64,000 nt of DNA from JARRQJ01 sp963761035 (GTDB taxonomy: Bacteria; Pseudomonadota; Gammaproteobacteria; DRLM01), in NCBI GenBank assembly GCA_963761035.1, contig CAVXFH010000002.1, forward strand, positions 2,046,001-2,110,000. Reading direction: 5' to 3'. Under the pieces are notes generated by a model. It worked only from the letters and a program-made list of their open reading frames with translations, made no database searches and was not told the DNA's origin. The position numbers were made by a program, and so were the translations under genes. Shown in pieces: positions 7,741-17,571 of this stretch (the first letter of the stretch is position 1; the number at the start of each line of letters is the position of its first letter).

Positions 7741-8034
7741 TTATACGATCCTGCTTACGATTGTGGCCCAATTGTATTGATCAAAAAATATTCCCATATC
7801 TCTCAAGAGTTCAAAGAAGAGTGATCTTGCAACAGCATCCGCTGAATCCCCGTCAGCAAAGGTAGAAGTTCCTCTATAAGTACCATCACGGTCCTTTATT
7901 ATTACATTCACTATGCCTCCGTCTTCTTTATATAAGGCGCTATATTTATGCCCCTCATAATCGATAGTTATATTTTCTCCGGCGCATGTCACCGGGATTT
8001 TCTGAGGAACCGCTTCTGAAGTAACATAAAACAT
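7741..8034 (-). CDS. Small hypothetical protein
   Basis: A 97-residue soluble protein with no signal or membrane segment. The composition (many Asp, Tyr and Ile) and alternating hydrophobic pattern look like a real folded protein, with a beta-rich first half and a C-terminal helix (ADAVARSLFFELLRDMGIFF). I do not recognise the family. It stands alone in AT-rich DNA. Confidence 0.5.
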   Translation of the reverse strand: MFYVTSEAVPQKIPVTCAGENITIDYEGHKYSALYKEDGGIVNVIIKDRDGTYRGTSTFADGDSADAVARSLFFELLRDMGIFFDQYNWATIVSRIV

Positions 8035-8640
8035 ATCGATATATTTTCAGGCTGACAAGTTACAGAATAATTACAGTCTCGTCTCAACACAGCTCATATA
8101 TTTTTATTATTACCGCGACATCATCTGAAGAAAATGTCATCTTTTGGCCGACGGTGCTCATTCTCAATTTCGTATAGGGGTTGTTTACAAAAGCGGTTTT
8201 TGAAAAACCGCTTCCCGGAAGCGAGATTTCCGCTCCCGCTTCTTCCCAAAAGGACGTGCCGTGGCTATTGGATAATATAAAGATGTGTAAAACTTCGTCA
8301 CAGATACTTTTACTACTTGTTTGAATGCTAAAATAGGTACTGTGATTTTGTGGATCTAAAAACCAATATATTTGTGTATTGGAATAAACATAGTTTCATT
8401 GGTTTAGATGTCTTGGCCTGATAAACCGAAGCGCAAATCGATTTCCGCGTAGCATCATCAATGATTCTATTAGACATCGCACGAACCGCAAGAAGAAAAC
8501 GGATATGCTTGCTCGCCAATATATCTACCTAATTAGTCGGCACAGATGTACTCGCCACGTGAGCTAATGGCACTTGCGGATAACGCTCAATGCACATTTT
8601 CAATCCAGCAAAACCACCTTTAAGGAAGAGGCACACCTCC
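8035..8640. other. Gene-poor interval with one strong hairpin
   Basis: About 600 bp of AT-rich DNA with no convincing coding frame on either strand. Its one clear structure is the near-perfect palindrome at 8193-8215 (AAGCGGTTTTT with its complement), which could terminate transcription. Confidence 0.5.
8193..8215. terminator. Near-perfect palindromic hairpin
   Basis: AAGCGGTTTTT is followed directly by GAAAAACCGCTT. The stem is 11 bp with almost no loop in DNA. There is no clear T-run outside it, so terminator is only one reading; a protein-binding palindrome is another. Confidence 0.4.
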
Positions 8641-8874
8641 ATGACATCCCGTGCGCTCAATAATGGCGCTGCACATGTTTCTAACAGCATTTCTGAACCG
8701 ACCTGCCCGCTATGCGGAGAATGCTATCTGAGACGTATTCACCGCCGCGTCGTAGATCGTCTGCTAAGCATATTTATACCCATACATCGTTATCGCTGCC
8801 TAGGGATTTCATGCAAGTGGGAAGTAAATATTCGCGTACTTAGCCGCACGGGGCGACACGCCACACAACATTAA
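8641..8874 (+). CDS. Small zinc-ribbon-like protein
   Basis: A 77-residue protein from the ATG at 8641; AAGGAAGAGG at 8622-8631 gives it a ribosome site at good distance, better than the ATG at 8590. Two cysteine pairs, CPLCG near residue 22 and YRCLGISC near residue 52, are spaced as in a zinc ribbon, separated by a basic LRRIHRR segment. Similar short 'CPxCG...YRC..C' proteins are common in Proteobacteria and have no known role. The second pair is C-x4-C, not the usual C-x2-C, so metal binding is uncertain. Confidence 0.5.
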   Translation: MTSRALNNGAAHVSNSISEPTCPLCGECYLRRIHRRVVDRLLSIFIPIHRYRCLGISCKWEVNIRVLSRTGRHATQH

Positions 8875-9439
8875 GCCCTGTTCTCCAGAATACAAAATAT
8901 CTGGAGTGATACCGAAATAATATTCGTTGCCTTCAGGTACATTCGGGTTTGACCTGATCGCTTAATTGCAGAGCACACCCAGCTGGATGCACCAAAAATA
9001 CACATTAGTCCATGCTTCCAATTTTGATGCCTCTCTACGAGAGAGCAAGATGTATAGCAGTTCAAAAGATTGCACACTCGAATTCATCCCGCAGTTAACT
9101 AAATTGAGTTAACTTATTAGTTGAAAAGCCGTTTATTCCTTATCCACAAAATCTGTGGATAACTCTGTGGATGTTATGCGATCAAGTAACCAAGAGCCGC
9201 ATAATTACAGCAAAAATTACAAATTGGTGACAAAATAAGCTTCCATGCAAAACTAATATTATCAATAAGTTGTGTTTATTTTGGTGAAATTAACCGACAC
9301 AAGCCAGCTAGCTTGGCCGTAAATAGTACCAATCACGGGTCGTTGTTAATAAAGAGCATCTCCCACTTGCTTTTTTCAATTTATTAGGCGCCATAAATGC
9401 ATAGGCGGAACGCAAAAATGTGCTTAAAGTTGATTAGAC
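8875..9439. other. Non-coding AT-rich interval with DnaA-box-like cluster
   Basis: No convincing gene on either strand. It contains AGTTAACT twice (9093-9100, 9107-9114) and the DnaA-box-like cluster described separately. Confidence 0.5.
9140..9174. promoter_or_regulatory. Cluster of DnaA-box-like motifs
   Basis: TTATCCACA at 9140-9148 is a perfect consensus DnaA box. TGTGGATAA at 9154-9162 is a perfect box on the other strand. TGTGGATGT at 9166-9174 is a third, imperfect one. The cluster lies in AT-rich non-coding DNA with no dnaA, dnaN or rep gene near, so it may be a remnant plasmid or phage origin or a DnaA-binding site. Confidence 0.5.
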
Positions 9440-9888
9440 ATGAACAGATATACGATGAAGAGCAAGAGATACACGGATGAATTTAAGGCTGAGGCGGCTA
9501 AACAAATACGGAACGAGGGCATGGAGGTTGTGAAGTCGCCAAACGGCTAGGGGCATCGGATAAGAGCCTGTACGTTTGGCTCAAACAGGCCAGAGAACAA
9601 GCGCGAGGATCTGATGTGGGTGGCATGTGGGTGCTCAAAGCAGAATCGGCCAGCATCAAAGCCGAACTGATGCCCACTACCGAGGAGTGTGACATCCTAA
9701 AAAAAGCCGTAACGACTTTGCCAAGGTACCTGGGTGAAGTACGCGTTCATGGTCGCTCATCGCGGTGAATTTCGGCTTTCAAGCCGTGCCGCGCACTTAA
9801 GGTAAACCGCAATGGTTTCTACGCATGGTTGGCGTGCCCCCAGTCGGCCCGCTCACGAGCCAATGAGGCCTTGCTGATCGACTGTTGA
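9440..9888 (+). pseudogene. Degenerate IS3-family transposase (OrfA and start of OrfB)
   Basis: Read across frames, this encodes MKSKRYTDEFKAEAAKQI, then VAKRLG-like and SDKSLYVWLKQAREQARG, the helix-turn-helix of an IS3-family OrfA. Next come a leucine-zipper-like stretch, DILKKA, and an OrfB-like VNRNGFYAWLACPQSARSRA. At least two frameshifts (near 9535 and 9720) and in-frame stops break it, and the catalytic DDE domain is missing. It is an inactive remnant. Confidence 0.7.
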
Positions 9889-10772
9889 ATTGCATCATCG
9901 ATTAACCCAGTATTTGCATGTTTCAATAACCCTAATTAGCGGTAATAAGCCCATGATTCGATGACGTGGACAGTGGATCGCATGGGTCAAAGCTCTTTGC
10001 AAGTAAACGCACTAAATGGGTTATTTGTAAGTGCAAATCAACACCGATATACGCGATAACACCGAAGCCGGTTACAAGCAGGTTGCGTAACTGCTTCCCT
10101 GTTGTTGCCTGAACAGAGGAAACAATTCCCTGATACCGAAATTAAATTCCCTGTTACGATCTCTAGGGAATTTACTAAAATTACGAGATACAAAAATAAG
10201 TTATAGAGGAACTCCAGCATCGAAATGACGGAAAAATGAAAAATTCCCTGTATTTTTCCCTGTTAGCAGGGAATTTATCGGAGCAGGGTTCGTAGCAGAC
10301 TGCACCATCAGCCATCTAGTCCCGTCTCTTCGCGCAGTCTCCGCCTGCCAGTCACCTAAGTTCAAGTAATCCGAACCCTTACAGCAATGTTGATCTCCCT
10401 CCGAGGGACCGCAATCCGAACGTCTCCGCCCAAATCTGCACGTGGATGGTGGATGCCGCCATTTTCTCCGACCACCCCTATCGTGGTTCAGTTTGTAGGG
10501 TCGTGAGGTGCAAAAGGGAGCATGCATGTCGCCGCCACATTGCTTTCAGAGTCGTGGGGATTTAGCAACGGATTTCAGGTGGAAACGGAAACGCTGCTTC
10601 TCTGCCAGCCCAGCGGGATAGCTTCCCGGAATTGATCCACCGTCCAGGGAGGAGTTACTTGCCTTGAAGAATGGGCCCATGGATTGGCCTTGTATTGAAA
10701 ATTTGCGTGGTACATTGCTGCACGCAATCTCGCTGAGAATAAACGATATACACTTCTTATTGACAACGCCGT
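9889..10772. other. Non-coding interval with repeated TTCCCTG motifs
   Basis: Nearly 900 bp without a credible gene. Between 10130 and 10275 the motif AATTCCCTG or its complement occurs several times, including the inverted pair TTCCCTGTTAGCAGGGAATTT near 10256-10275. The part at 10449-10502 repeats 724-777. It looks like decayed mobile or intergenic repeat DNA. Confidence 0.4.
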
Positions 10773-11444
10773 TTAAGGATTTCTGGCAAGTCGAAAGCCC
10801 AAGACATAGTTGTATCGATAATCCGATTTGCTGACATCACGAATCTGCACACGTACATCCTTTGGTTTATTGATCCATGAGCCGCCACGGAGCACGTGCT
10901 GATTATCGTCACCAGTATTCGTCCATTCCCAGACATTGCCGCTCATGTCATATAGCCCCCAAGCGTTGGGGTGCTTCTGACCAACCGCGTGTGTGATATT
11001 CCGCGAATTTCTTATTGACCACGCTACGTCGTCGACGTTGTTTGAGCCGCAATATCGTGTGCTTTCGCCAGCCAAGCAGGCCTTCTCCCATTCTGTTTCA
11101 GTGGGCAGTCGATAGCGCTGGCCAGTGCGTTGATTGAGCCTATTAATGAAAACCTGGACATCGTCCCAACTGACCTGCTCCACCGGGCAGTCATCACCAC
11201 ACAATGAGAAATAAGAGGGGTTGTTGTCCATCACGTTACGCCATTGAGCCTGCGTGACCTCGTATTTGCCCATGGCGATGTTCATATCCGGCAAACGCAC
11301 CATATCAGGACAGTCGGCACAGTCGCGGAATGCAATCACCTGCACCATGAGTTCGTTCGGCAGAGCAGCTTGTAGGGGTGATAGCCATCCCAGAATACAA
11401 ATCAGTGTCGCACTTCTAAGAAGAAAAATCACACTTCTATTCAT
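10773..11444 (-). CDS. Exported formylglycine-generating-enzyme-like (SUMF1) domain protein
   Basis: A 223-residue protein with an N-terminal signal peptide (to about residue 26) and one FGE-sulfatase domain. Diagnostic blocks are KYEVTQAQWRNVMDNNPS, the VEQVSWDDVQVFINRLN block, YRLPTETEWEKAC, GLYDMSGNVWEWT and VLRGGSW, ending GFRLAR. The true formylglycine-generating enzymes carry an active-site cysteine pair after RGGSW; here that segment is INKPKDVRVQIR without cysteines, so it is not expected to make formylglycine. Related domains serve as binding or C-lectin-like modules. The start overlaps no other gene. A paralogue lies at 56352. Confidence 0.85.
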   Translation of the reverse strand: MNRSVIFLLRSATLICILGWLSPLQAALPNELMVQVIAFRDCADCPDMVRLPDMNIAMGKYEVTQAQWRNVMDNNPSYFSLCGDDCPVEQVSWDDVQVFINRLNQRTGQRYRLPTETEWEKACLAGESTRYCGSNNVDDVAWSIRNSRNITHAVGQKHPNAWGLYDMSGNVWEWTNTGDDNQHVLRGGSWINKPKDVRVQIRDVSKSDYRYNYVLGFRLARNP

Positions 11445-11597
11445 TGACCTCTAATCCCAATAAAGTTGTGTGAGCAAATCATTATTCATTTTGCGAAGAC
11501 TAGCTGTTGGACAGTATTGCACGCAATATAAGTCTTTTCCTACTCCGCTCTTAGGAAAGAACGATACGGTCAAGTTGATGAAGGTTTGAGAGAACCA

Positions 11598-11789
11598 CTA
11601 TATGGAAGAACCTTTGACGGCGCTCTCGATGGCCTCCCTCACCTCGACGAGCGACCCCTTGACGTTCAGGACGTGGTCCTTTCCGAAGGTGATCTGGGTG
11701 AATTCGCCCCTGGTATGGAGCCACTCCACCAGATGAATATTTACGACCACGTCGTGGCCTCCCGAGTCTTTGAAGGTGATGAATTTCAT
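11598..11789 (-). CDS. Small soluble protein, unknown
   Basis: A 63-residue protein beginning MKFITFKDSGGHDVVVNIHL. On its strand AAGGATC precedes the ATG at ribosome-site distance. Short beta strands followed by a C-terminal helix (LVEVREAIESAVKG) resemble small FlbD-like or LytTR-like single-domain proteins that read out as 'strand-strand-helix', but I cannot name a family. It stands alone between the SUMF1-like gene and the ABC exporter. Confidence 0.55.
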   Translation of the reverse strand: MKFITFKDSGGHDVVVNIHLVEWLHTRGEFTQITFGKDHVLNVKGSLVEVREAIESAVKGSSI

Positions 11790-12043
11790 AATTGATCCTT
11801 TTACCCTTGTTAATATGTAGCGTAATTCTGGCGTGGTGGGATGTAGTTGGCAAGATCTGGGGTTGGCAACAATGAAAGTGATATGAGAGGTAAAGAATAA
11901 AAATAGGCGACAACTACCTGCAACCTAGCAATTGCCGTGGTATATTTCTGACCGAATTCGTCCCTTGATTGCTACAGGTGCTTACACGTACGGCGCCCGG
12001 AAAGATGGAGTCACTTGGTATTTAGCCCAATGTTGTTGCCCCT

Positions 12044-12970
12044 ATGCCTTCTTTCATAAACATCACCCGTCTTTCAAAAACCTATGCCAATGGCTACCAA
12101 GCGTTGATTGATGTCAATCTTGAAATTCAGCGCGGTGAGATTTTGGCTCTGCTCGGCCCCAATGGCGCAGGCAAGACGACATTGATAAACATAATATGCG
12201 GTATCGTCTCCGCAACTACCGGTAAGGTCAACGTTGGAGGCCATGATGTCGTCGCTGACTATCGGGCGTCACGCGCCATGATAGGCTTGGTTCCTCAGGA
12301 ATTATCGACGGACGCTTTTGAGTCGGTTTGGGACACCGTTTCATTTAGCCGCGGTTTATTCGGCAAAAAGGCCGATTCCAAGATCATCGAAAGGATTCTC
12401 AAGGATTTATCGTTATGGGATAAAAAGGATTCAAAAATCATGACTCTTTCAGGAGGGATGAAGCGCCGGGTTATGATAGCCAAAGCCCTGTCGCATGAGC
12501 CGGCAATATTATTTTTGGATGAGCCCACCGCCGGCGTTGATGTCAAGTTGCGTAAAAATATGTGGCAGCTCGTAGAAACATTACGTGAATCAGGCGTGAC
12601 GATTATTCTGACAACCCACTATATCGAGGAAGCGGAAGGAATAGCGGATCGAATTGGAATCATCGACAAAGGGCAGATTGTTTTAGTGGAAGACAAGGTT
12701 GACCTCATGCGCAAGCTGGGCAAGAAGCAACTCATACTTCATCTGGAAAAAAACCTAAGATTCATCCCGGACCTGTTAGCGAATTATAATCTCCAACTTG
12801 CCTTAGATGGTACGCGGTTAATTTATACGTATGATTCCAAAACAGAGCACACTGATATCACATTTTTGCTGCAGGCTCTCAACGAAATAGGGATAAAATT
12901 TACCGATCTGGGGACCGCACAAAGCTCCTTGGAAGACATTTTCGTGACCTTAGTACAGGACTCAGCATGA
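12044..12970 (+). CDS. ABC transporter ATP-binding protein (ABC-2 type export)
   Basis: A 308-residue nucleotide-binding subunit. Walker A is GPNGAGKTT (38-46), the signature is LSGGMKRR, Walker B is ILFLDEPT followed by the usual AGVDVKLR and an H-loop TTHYIEEAE. The C-terminal 80 residues form the extension seen in the NodI/DrrA/CcmA-like ABC-2 group. The permease gene starts in its last four bases, so the pair forms one exporter. The substrate cannot be told; the family includes drug, polysaccharide and lipid exporters. Confidence 0.93.
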   Translation: MPSFINITRLSKTYANGYQALIDVNLEIQRGEILALLGPNGAGKTTLINIICGIVSATTGKVNVGGHDVVADYRASRAMIGLVPQELSTDAFESVWDTVSFSRGLFGKKADSKIIERILKDLSLWDKKDSKIMTLSGGMKRRVMIAKALSHEPAILFLDEPTAGVDVKLRKNMWQLVETLRESGVTIILTTHYIEEAEGIADRIGIIDKGQIVLVEDKVDLMRKLGKKQLILHLEKNLRFIPDLLANYNLQLALDGTRLIYTYDSKTEHTDITFLLQALNEIGIKFTDLGTAQSSLEDIFVTLVQDSA

Positions 12971-13728
12971 ATATCTATGCCGTCAGAGCCATTTATCTCT
13001 TTGAGATGGCCCGCACATGGCGGACACTTTTCCAAAGCATCGTCTCTCCAGTTGTTTCGACGTCGTTATACTTTGTTGTATTTGGTTCAGCCATCGGATC
13101 GCACATTTCATCGATCGGCGGCGTGAGTTATGGATCGTTCATTGTGCCGGGATTGATTATGTTGTCCCTGCTGACGCAAAGTGTTTCGAATGCGTCATTT
13201 GGCATCTTCTTCCCAAAATTTACTGGAACGATCTATGAACTCCTTTCCGCCCCCGTCTCTTATATCGAAATTGTGCTTGGCTATGTGGGCGCGGCGGCGA
13301 CGAAGTCGATCATATTGGGGTTGATTATTCTAGCCACGGCGGGACTGTTTGTTCCGTTGCACATCAGTCATCCGGTCTGGATGCTGATCTTCCTTATTTT
13401 AACTTCCGTGACCTTTAGTCTATTTGGCTTCATTATTGGCGTATGGGCGGATAATTTTGAAAAGCTGCAGATTATTCCGTTATTGATCGTTACACCGCTG
13501 GTGTTTCTGGGCGGGAGCTTTTACTCGATAGAGATGTTACCCCCATTTTGGCAGAAGGTTACCCTGGTGAATCCGGTACTATATCTGGTGAGCGGCTTTC
13601 GCTGGAGTTTCTATGAAATAGCCGACGTGAGATTGGAAGTCAGCGCGGCAATGATTGGAATTTTTCTGTCCATGTGCATGGCGGTAATTTGGTGGGTGTT
13701 CAAGACCGGTTATAAGATGAAGCGTTGA
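12967..13728 (+). CDS. ABC-2 type transporter permease
   Basis: A 253-residue inner-membrane protein with six predicted helices and the NodJ-like pattern: RTLFQSIVSPVVSTSLYFVVFG near the N-terminus, then SFIVPGLIMLSLLTQSVSN and, late, PLVFLGGSFYSIEMLPPFWQ. The start overlaps the ATPase stop as ATGA. It would form the membrane channel of the exporter as a dimer. Confidence 0.92.
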   Translation: MNIYAVRAIYLFEMARTWRTLFQSIVSPVVSTSLYFVVFGSAIGSHISSIGGVSYGSFIVPGLIMLSLLTQSVSNASFGIFFPKFTGTIYELLSAPVSYIEIVLGYVGAAATKSIILGLIILATAGLFVPLHISHPVWMLIFLILTSVTFSLFGFIIGVWADNFEKLQIIPLLIVTPLVFLGGSFYSIEMLPPFWQKVTLVNPVLYLVSGFRWSFYEIADVRLEVSAAMIGIFLSMCMAVIWWVFKTGYKMKR

Positions 13729-13889
13729 CTGATTCTCGGGGAACGTGCGCGTAGTGAAGCCGATATATGAAAAATTCTCCGCTTATAGGGAGTTTTACGA
13801 TGGAAAGCGGATATAAATTAAGACACTCCTATTTTTGAATACTACATATATTCGTTTGATCGCTAGACCGTCACTATCGGCGTTTTGAG

Positions 13890-15398
13890 TTAGGTGCCGC
13901 AGAACGTACGGTGACGCGCCGAAAACGCGGCGGGTGCGGGCGCGGCATAGGCGGCCAGTTCAGATTTTTCGTCGAATGGCCGCAACAGTACGGTCAACAA
14001 CTTCTCAAAGGGCGTGAAGTCGCCTTGTTCTACCGCTGCGCTTAGGGCCTCTTCGACGCGATGGTTGCGCGGAATATAGACGGGGTTAACAGCGCGCATG
14101 GCCAGGGCACGATGCGTAGATGGGAGCGGCTCGCCGCATAGGCGCATGCGCCAGCGCTCAAGCCAGCTGTCTAGAGCCGAGGGGTCGGCATACATGGAAC
14201 GCAGGACGTTATTCTCGCCATGGGCAGTCCCTTCTGCAACATCGGAAAGGCGACGAAAAGCTTGCGTGAGGTCGACGTCCTGTCCTTCCATCGTTGCGAG
14301 AAAGTCAGTGGCCAGTGCCAGGTCATCCGCTCTCTCTAATGTTAACCCCAACTTTTTCCGCATGCTGTGCAGCCAGTGGCGTTGATAGAGTAGCGGAAAA
14401 TCACGGACCACTTCGTTGGCCAGTGCAACAGCGCGCTTGGGATTGTCATCCATCAGCGGTAACAGGGTCTCGGCCAGGCGCGCCAGGTTCCAGTGAGCGA
14501 TCTGCGGCTGATTGGCATAGGCATAGCGGCCGCCGCTGTCAATCGAACTGAAGACGGTTGTCGGGTTATAGAGGTCCATAAAGGCGCAAGGACCGTAGTC
14601 AATGGTTTCGCCTGACAGGGTCATATTATCGGTATTCATAACACCATGGATGAAACCTGCCGACATCCAGCGCGCGATAAGCTCGGCTTGCCGTTCACTC
14701 GCTGTCTGCAGAAGACTTAGGTACGGATTGCTGTGCGTCTTCAGCGCTGGGTAGTGGCGTTGAATCGCGTAGTCGGCTAACCGGCGCAGCAGCACTTCGT
14801 CGCCACTCGCGGCAACGAATTGGAAAGTCCCGACACGGATGTGGCTGGCGGCCAGTCGGGTGAGTACAGCGCCGGGCAGAAATCTGTCGCGGCGCACGGT
14901 TTCACCTGTAGACACTGCTGCCAGCGCGCGTGTGGTAGGGATGCCCAGGGCATGCATTGCCTCCCCAAAGAGGTATTCGCGAAGCACCGGACCGAGCGTC
15001 GCCTTGCCGTCACCCCCGCGCGAGAACGGAGTGGGACCGGAACCCTTTAGCGCAATGTCGCGGCGCAGGTTATTGCGATCTATCATCTCTCCCAGCAACA
15101 GCGCACGACCGTCGCCTAACTGGGGCACGTAGGCACCAAACTGATGACCAGCGTAGGCCTGGGCCAATGGAGTGGCCCCCTGTGGCAAATGATTACCTGA
15201 GAAGATGGCCGCGCCGATGGCTGAATCCAGAACCTTGGCGTCGAGCCCCAACTCTTCGACCAGCGCATGGTTAAGTTTCACTAACGTCGGCTGTGGCACT
15301 TTCGCCGCCTGCCAAGGTTCAAATAATCCATTGAGCTGGCGGGCGTAGGTATTGTCAAACACAAACCCCGTGCCGGTTATCATAGCCGGTGATGTCAA
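13890..15398 (-). CDS. selO: SelO-family protein adenylyltransferase (YdiU)
   Basis: A 502-residue pseudokinase-fold enzyme of the SelO/YdiU family, which transfers AMP from ATP to Ser, Thr or Tyr of target proteins. Recognisable segments are the PLAQAYAGHQFG block, LGDGRALLLGE, the RDIALKGSGPTPFSR block, REYLFGEAMHALGIPTTRAL, and the metal-binding blocks MNTDNM and DYGPCAF. The C-terminus ends TFCGT; eukaryotic SelO has selenocysteine near this point, and bacterial homologues have Cys as here. Length is slightly above the E. coli protein (478). It is monocistronic and stands convergent with the upstream exporter genes. Confidence 0.93.
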   Translation of the reverse strand: MTSPAMITGTGFVFDNTYARQLNGLFEPWQAAKVPQPTLVKLNHALVEELGLDAKVLDSAIGAAIFSGNHLPQGATPLAQAYAGHQFGAYVPQLGDGRALLLGEMIDRNNLRRDIALKGSGPTPFSRGGDGKATLGPVLREYLFGEAMHALGIPTTRALAAVSTGETVRRDRFLPGAVLTRLAASHIRVGTFQFVAASGDEVLLRRLADYAIQRHYPALKTHSNPYLSLLQTASERQAELIARWMSAGFIHGVMNTDNMTLSGETIDYGPCAFMDLYNPTTVFSSIDSGGRYAYANQPQIAHWNLARLAETLLPLMDDNPKRAVALANEVVRDFPLLYQRHWLHSMRKKLGLTLERADDLALATDFLATMEGQDVDLTQAFRRLSDVAEGTAHGENNVLRSMYADPSALDSWLERWRMRLCGEPLPSTHRALAMRAVNPVYIPRNHRVEEALSAAVEQGDFTPFEKLLTVLLRPFDEKSELAAYAAPAPAAFSARHRTFCGT

Positions 15399-15708
15399 GA
15401 TTAAGTCTCCTGGGCCGTTGGGAAGCTAGACGGCCAACCGGGCTGAACGGCGGCGCGGTGGGTAGTGAATGTGCTGATTGTTGTTTTGCAACCTAGAATG
15501 ATCCTCCTTTTGCATTTCGAGCGCACCCACTAAATTGCGTTCAATTTTCAATTCCAAAACAAGTTATCAATAGATGACAAGGTCCGCGTTACATGCAAAT
15601 TCCAGTCGAGAATGGGTCAACTCGGAACGCAAATCAACATCTTCGCCACAGACTCTGTTGGCGAAAATCGCACAGCCGTGTATTCAACAAGTTGGCATTA
15701 CCCTCGCA
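15399..15708. other. Intergenic interval, nothing recognised
   Basis: About 310 bp between the start of selO and the end of the ABC half-transporter, both on the - strand. It must contain the selO promoter, but I see no unambiguous -35/-10 pair or hairpin. Confidence 0.4.
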
Positions 15709-17571
15709 TTAAGCCCGCGATCCCGGCACCGGTGCGTCGGGCTCATCGTCGATTGCGGATTCGTGGATTAGACTTTCGCCGATCAGCGTCTCTTCCTCGT
15801 GCGCTGAAAGCGAGTCCAGTCCACCGGACCTGCCGGTTGTTTCGCCGCTAATGGCCTCAGGCAAAAAGCCCCCGGCCTGTCGGCTCCAAAGGCGATAGTA
15901 GGCGCCATGCCTTCCCAATAAATCGGTGTGCGAACCGTCCTCTATGATGCGCCCGTCATCGAAAACAAGGATGCGGTCCAGATGGGCTATTGTCGATAAC
16001 CGATGCGCCACGACAATGACGGTCTTGCCGTGCATGACCGTATTCAGCGTCTCTTGTATTGCATGCTCAGTAATTGAATCGAGCGCCGAAGTGGCCTCGT
16101 CCAAGATCAGCACCGGAGCGTTCTTGAGTATTACACGCGCTATCGCGATTCGTTGGCGCTGTCCACCGGAAAGCTTTACACCGCGTTCGCCGACAAGGGA
16201 ACTGTAGCCTTCCTTGATCTGTGCAATAAATTCGTCTGCATGGGCTTTTCGCGCGGCCTCGACAACCTCTTCATCACTCGCCTCCAACCGTCCGTAACGG
16301 ATGTTCTCGCGCAGTGTACGGTGGAATAGACTCGGGTCTTGCGGAATCAGGCTCAACTGCGCATGTAGCGAGTCCTGAGTCATTCTACGAATATCAACCC
16401 CGTCGATGAGGATTGCGCCGCCCTGCGGATCGTATAAGCGCAGGATCAGACTCACAAAGCTTGATTTTCCTGAACCGGATAACCCCACTAGGCCGACGCG
16501 CTGACCGGCCGGGATATGTACGCTGAGCTTGTTGAAAACCTGGCGATCCGGCGTATAGCTGAAATCGATCTCTCTAAATTCGATATCACCGCGGCGAATG
16601 TGGACGGCCTGCGAATCCGGTGTGTCGATCAATTCGTGCGCGCGAATGATGGTGTGCACGCCGTTAGAGACGTTGCCAACATATTCAAAAAATTCTAGGA
16701 AGCGCCGGCTCAGATTGCGAGCTTCGTTGATGACAAGCAATGACAGGCTCACCGCCATTACGAATTCGCCTATTCCAATCTGCCCCTCACCCCAAAGGCG
16801 TAATGCATAGTACAGCAACCCGATCTTGAGCATCGCTGCTGCCGAGAACTGGAACCAGCGAATTCGTTCGGAATACCTGTGAGATATCAGAATGGTCTGC
16901 ATTTCGCGCGTTAAATTGTGCTCCAGATGGTCGCGCTCGAAATCTAGGCGGGCGAATAGACGAGCACTGATGAGATTGGTAACCGAATCGACCACTGTGC
17001 CAGTGGTATCGCTGCGCGCGGCCGCGGCGGCCTGGGCATACGGCCGGCAACGTCTGGCTAGGAAATATGACACTCCAATAAAAAATATTGCCCATGCCAA
17101 TGCGAAATAACCCAGTTGCGCATGCGCCTGAAATAACAGCGCCACTGCCACGGTGATTACGATTGCTATGGGCCAAAACTCGGTAATGAGTGACCATAGC
17201 GTCTGCGTCACTCCCATGGAGGTCTCGGAAATGCGGTGTGCCAGCGCGCCCGCGAAGTTGCCGCTGAAATAACGATAGGAGTGATACTGCAGATAATGGT
17301 AGACGACGCGTGTTACGCTTTGACGCTGACGGGGACCGAGGCGGATCTGAATGGCGCCAGCCAGTCGCCCAAACACCAGCTCCCCCACGCAAAATACGAC
17401 GAACAGCAGCAGGGGTTCGTGTAAATTGCCAAGCACCACCGTTGAAGTCTCGTGCGCGGCGGTCACGCCCTTGATGATGCGCGCCAACGCATATGGAATT
17501 AGAATGCCGCAGGTTGCATTGGCGGTCTCGAACAGCAGCATACCGAAATACCACCAGCGGTACTTAGCCAC
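15709..17571 (-). CDS. ABC half-transporter (fused permease and ATPase)
   Basis: A 620-residue exporter subunit: a six-helix transmembrane domain (about 1-290), then an ATPase with Walker A GLSGSGKSS (about residue 371), signature LSGGQRQR and Walker B VLILDEATSALD, and an H-loop AHRLS. It would work as a homodimer in the inner membrane; the substrate is unknown. The earliest good initiator is GTG at 17571. The frame stays open about 110 bases upstream and reads plausibly as coding (PFRFIRYF just before the GTG), yet offers no ATG, so the real N-terminus may be longer or damaged. Confidence 0.88.
   Translation of the reverse strand: MAKYRWWYFGMLLFETANATCGILIPYALARIIKGVTAAHETSTVVLGNLHEPLLLFVVFCVGELVFGRLAGAIQIRLGPRQRQSVTRVVYHYLQYHSYRYFSGNFAGALAHRISETSMGVTQTLWSLITEFWPIAIVITVAVALLFQAHAQLGYFALAWAIFFIGVSYFLARRCRPYAQAAAAARSDTTGTVVDSVTNLISARLFARLDFERDHLEHNLTREMQTILISHRYSERIRWFQFSAAAMLKIGLLYYALRLWGEGQIGIGEFVMAVSLSLLVINEARNLSRRFLEFFEYVGNVSNGVHTIIRAHELIDTPDSQAVHIRRGDIEFREIDFSYTPDRQVFNKLSVHIPAGQRVGLVGLSGSGKSSFVSLILRLYDPQGGAILIDGVDIRRMTQDSLHAQLSLIPQDPSLFHRTLRENIRYGRLEASDEEVVEAARKAHADEFIAQIKEGYSSLVGERGVKLSGGQRQRIAIARVILKNAPVLILDEATSALDSITEHAIQETLNTVMHGKTVIVVAHRLSTIAHLDRILVFDDGRIIEDGSHTDLLGRHGAYYRLWSRQAGGFLPEAISGETTGRSGGLDSLSAHEEETLIGESLIHESAIDDEPDAPVPGSRA

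Noticed and set aside
8328..9077. Two small minus-strand frames (63 and 68 codons)
   Set aside because: They have no ribosome site, a biased composition and no motif, in AT-rich non-coding DNA.
10201..10527. Minus-strand frame of 108 codons
   Set aside because: It crosses repeat-rich DNA, has no ribosome site and a composition unlike the neighbouring genes.
13890..13905. Selenocysteine at the SelO C-terminus
   Set aside because: The codon in TFCGT reads as ordinary Cys, as in other bacterial SelO proteins.
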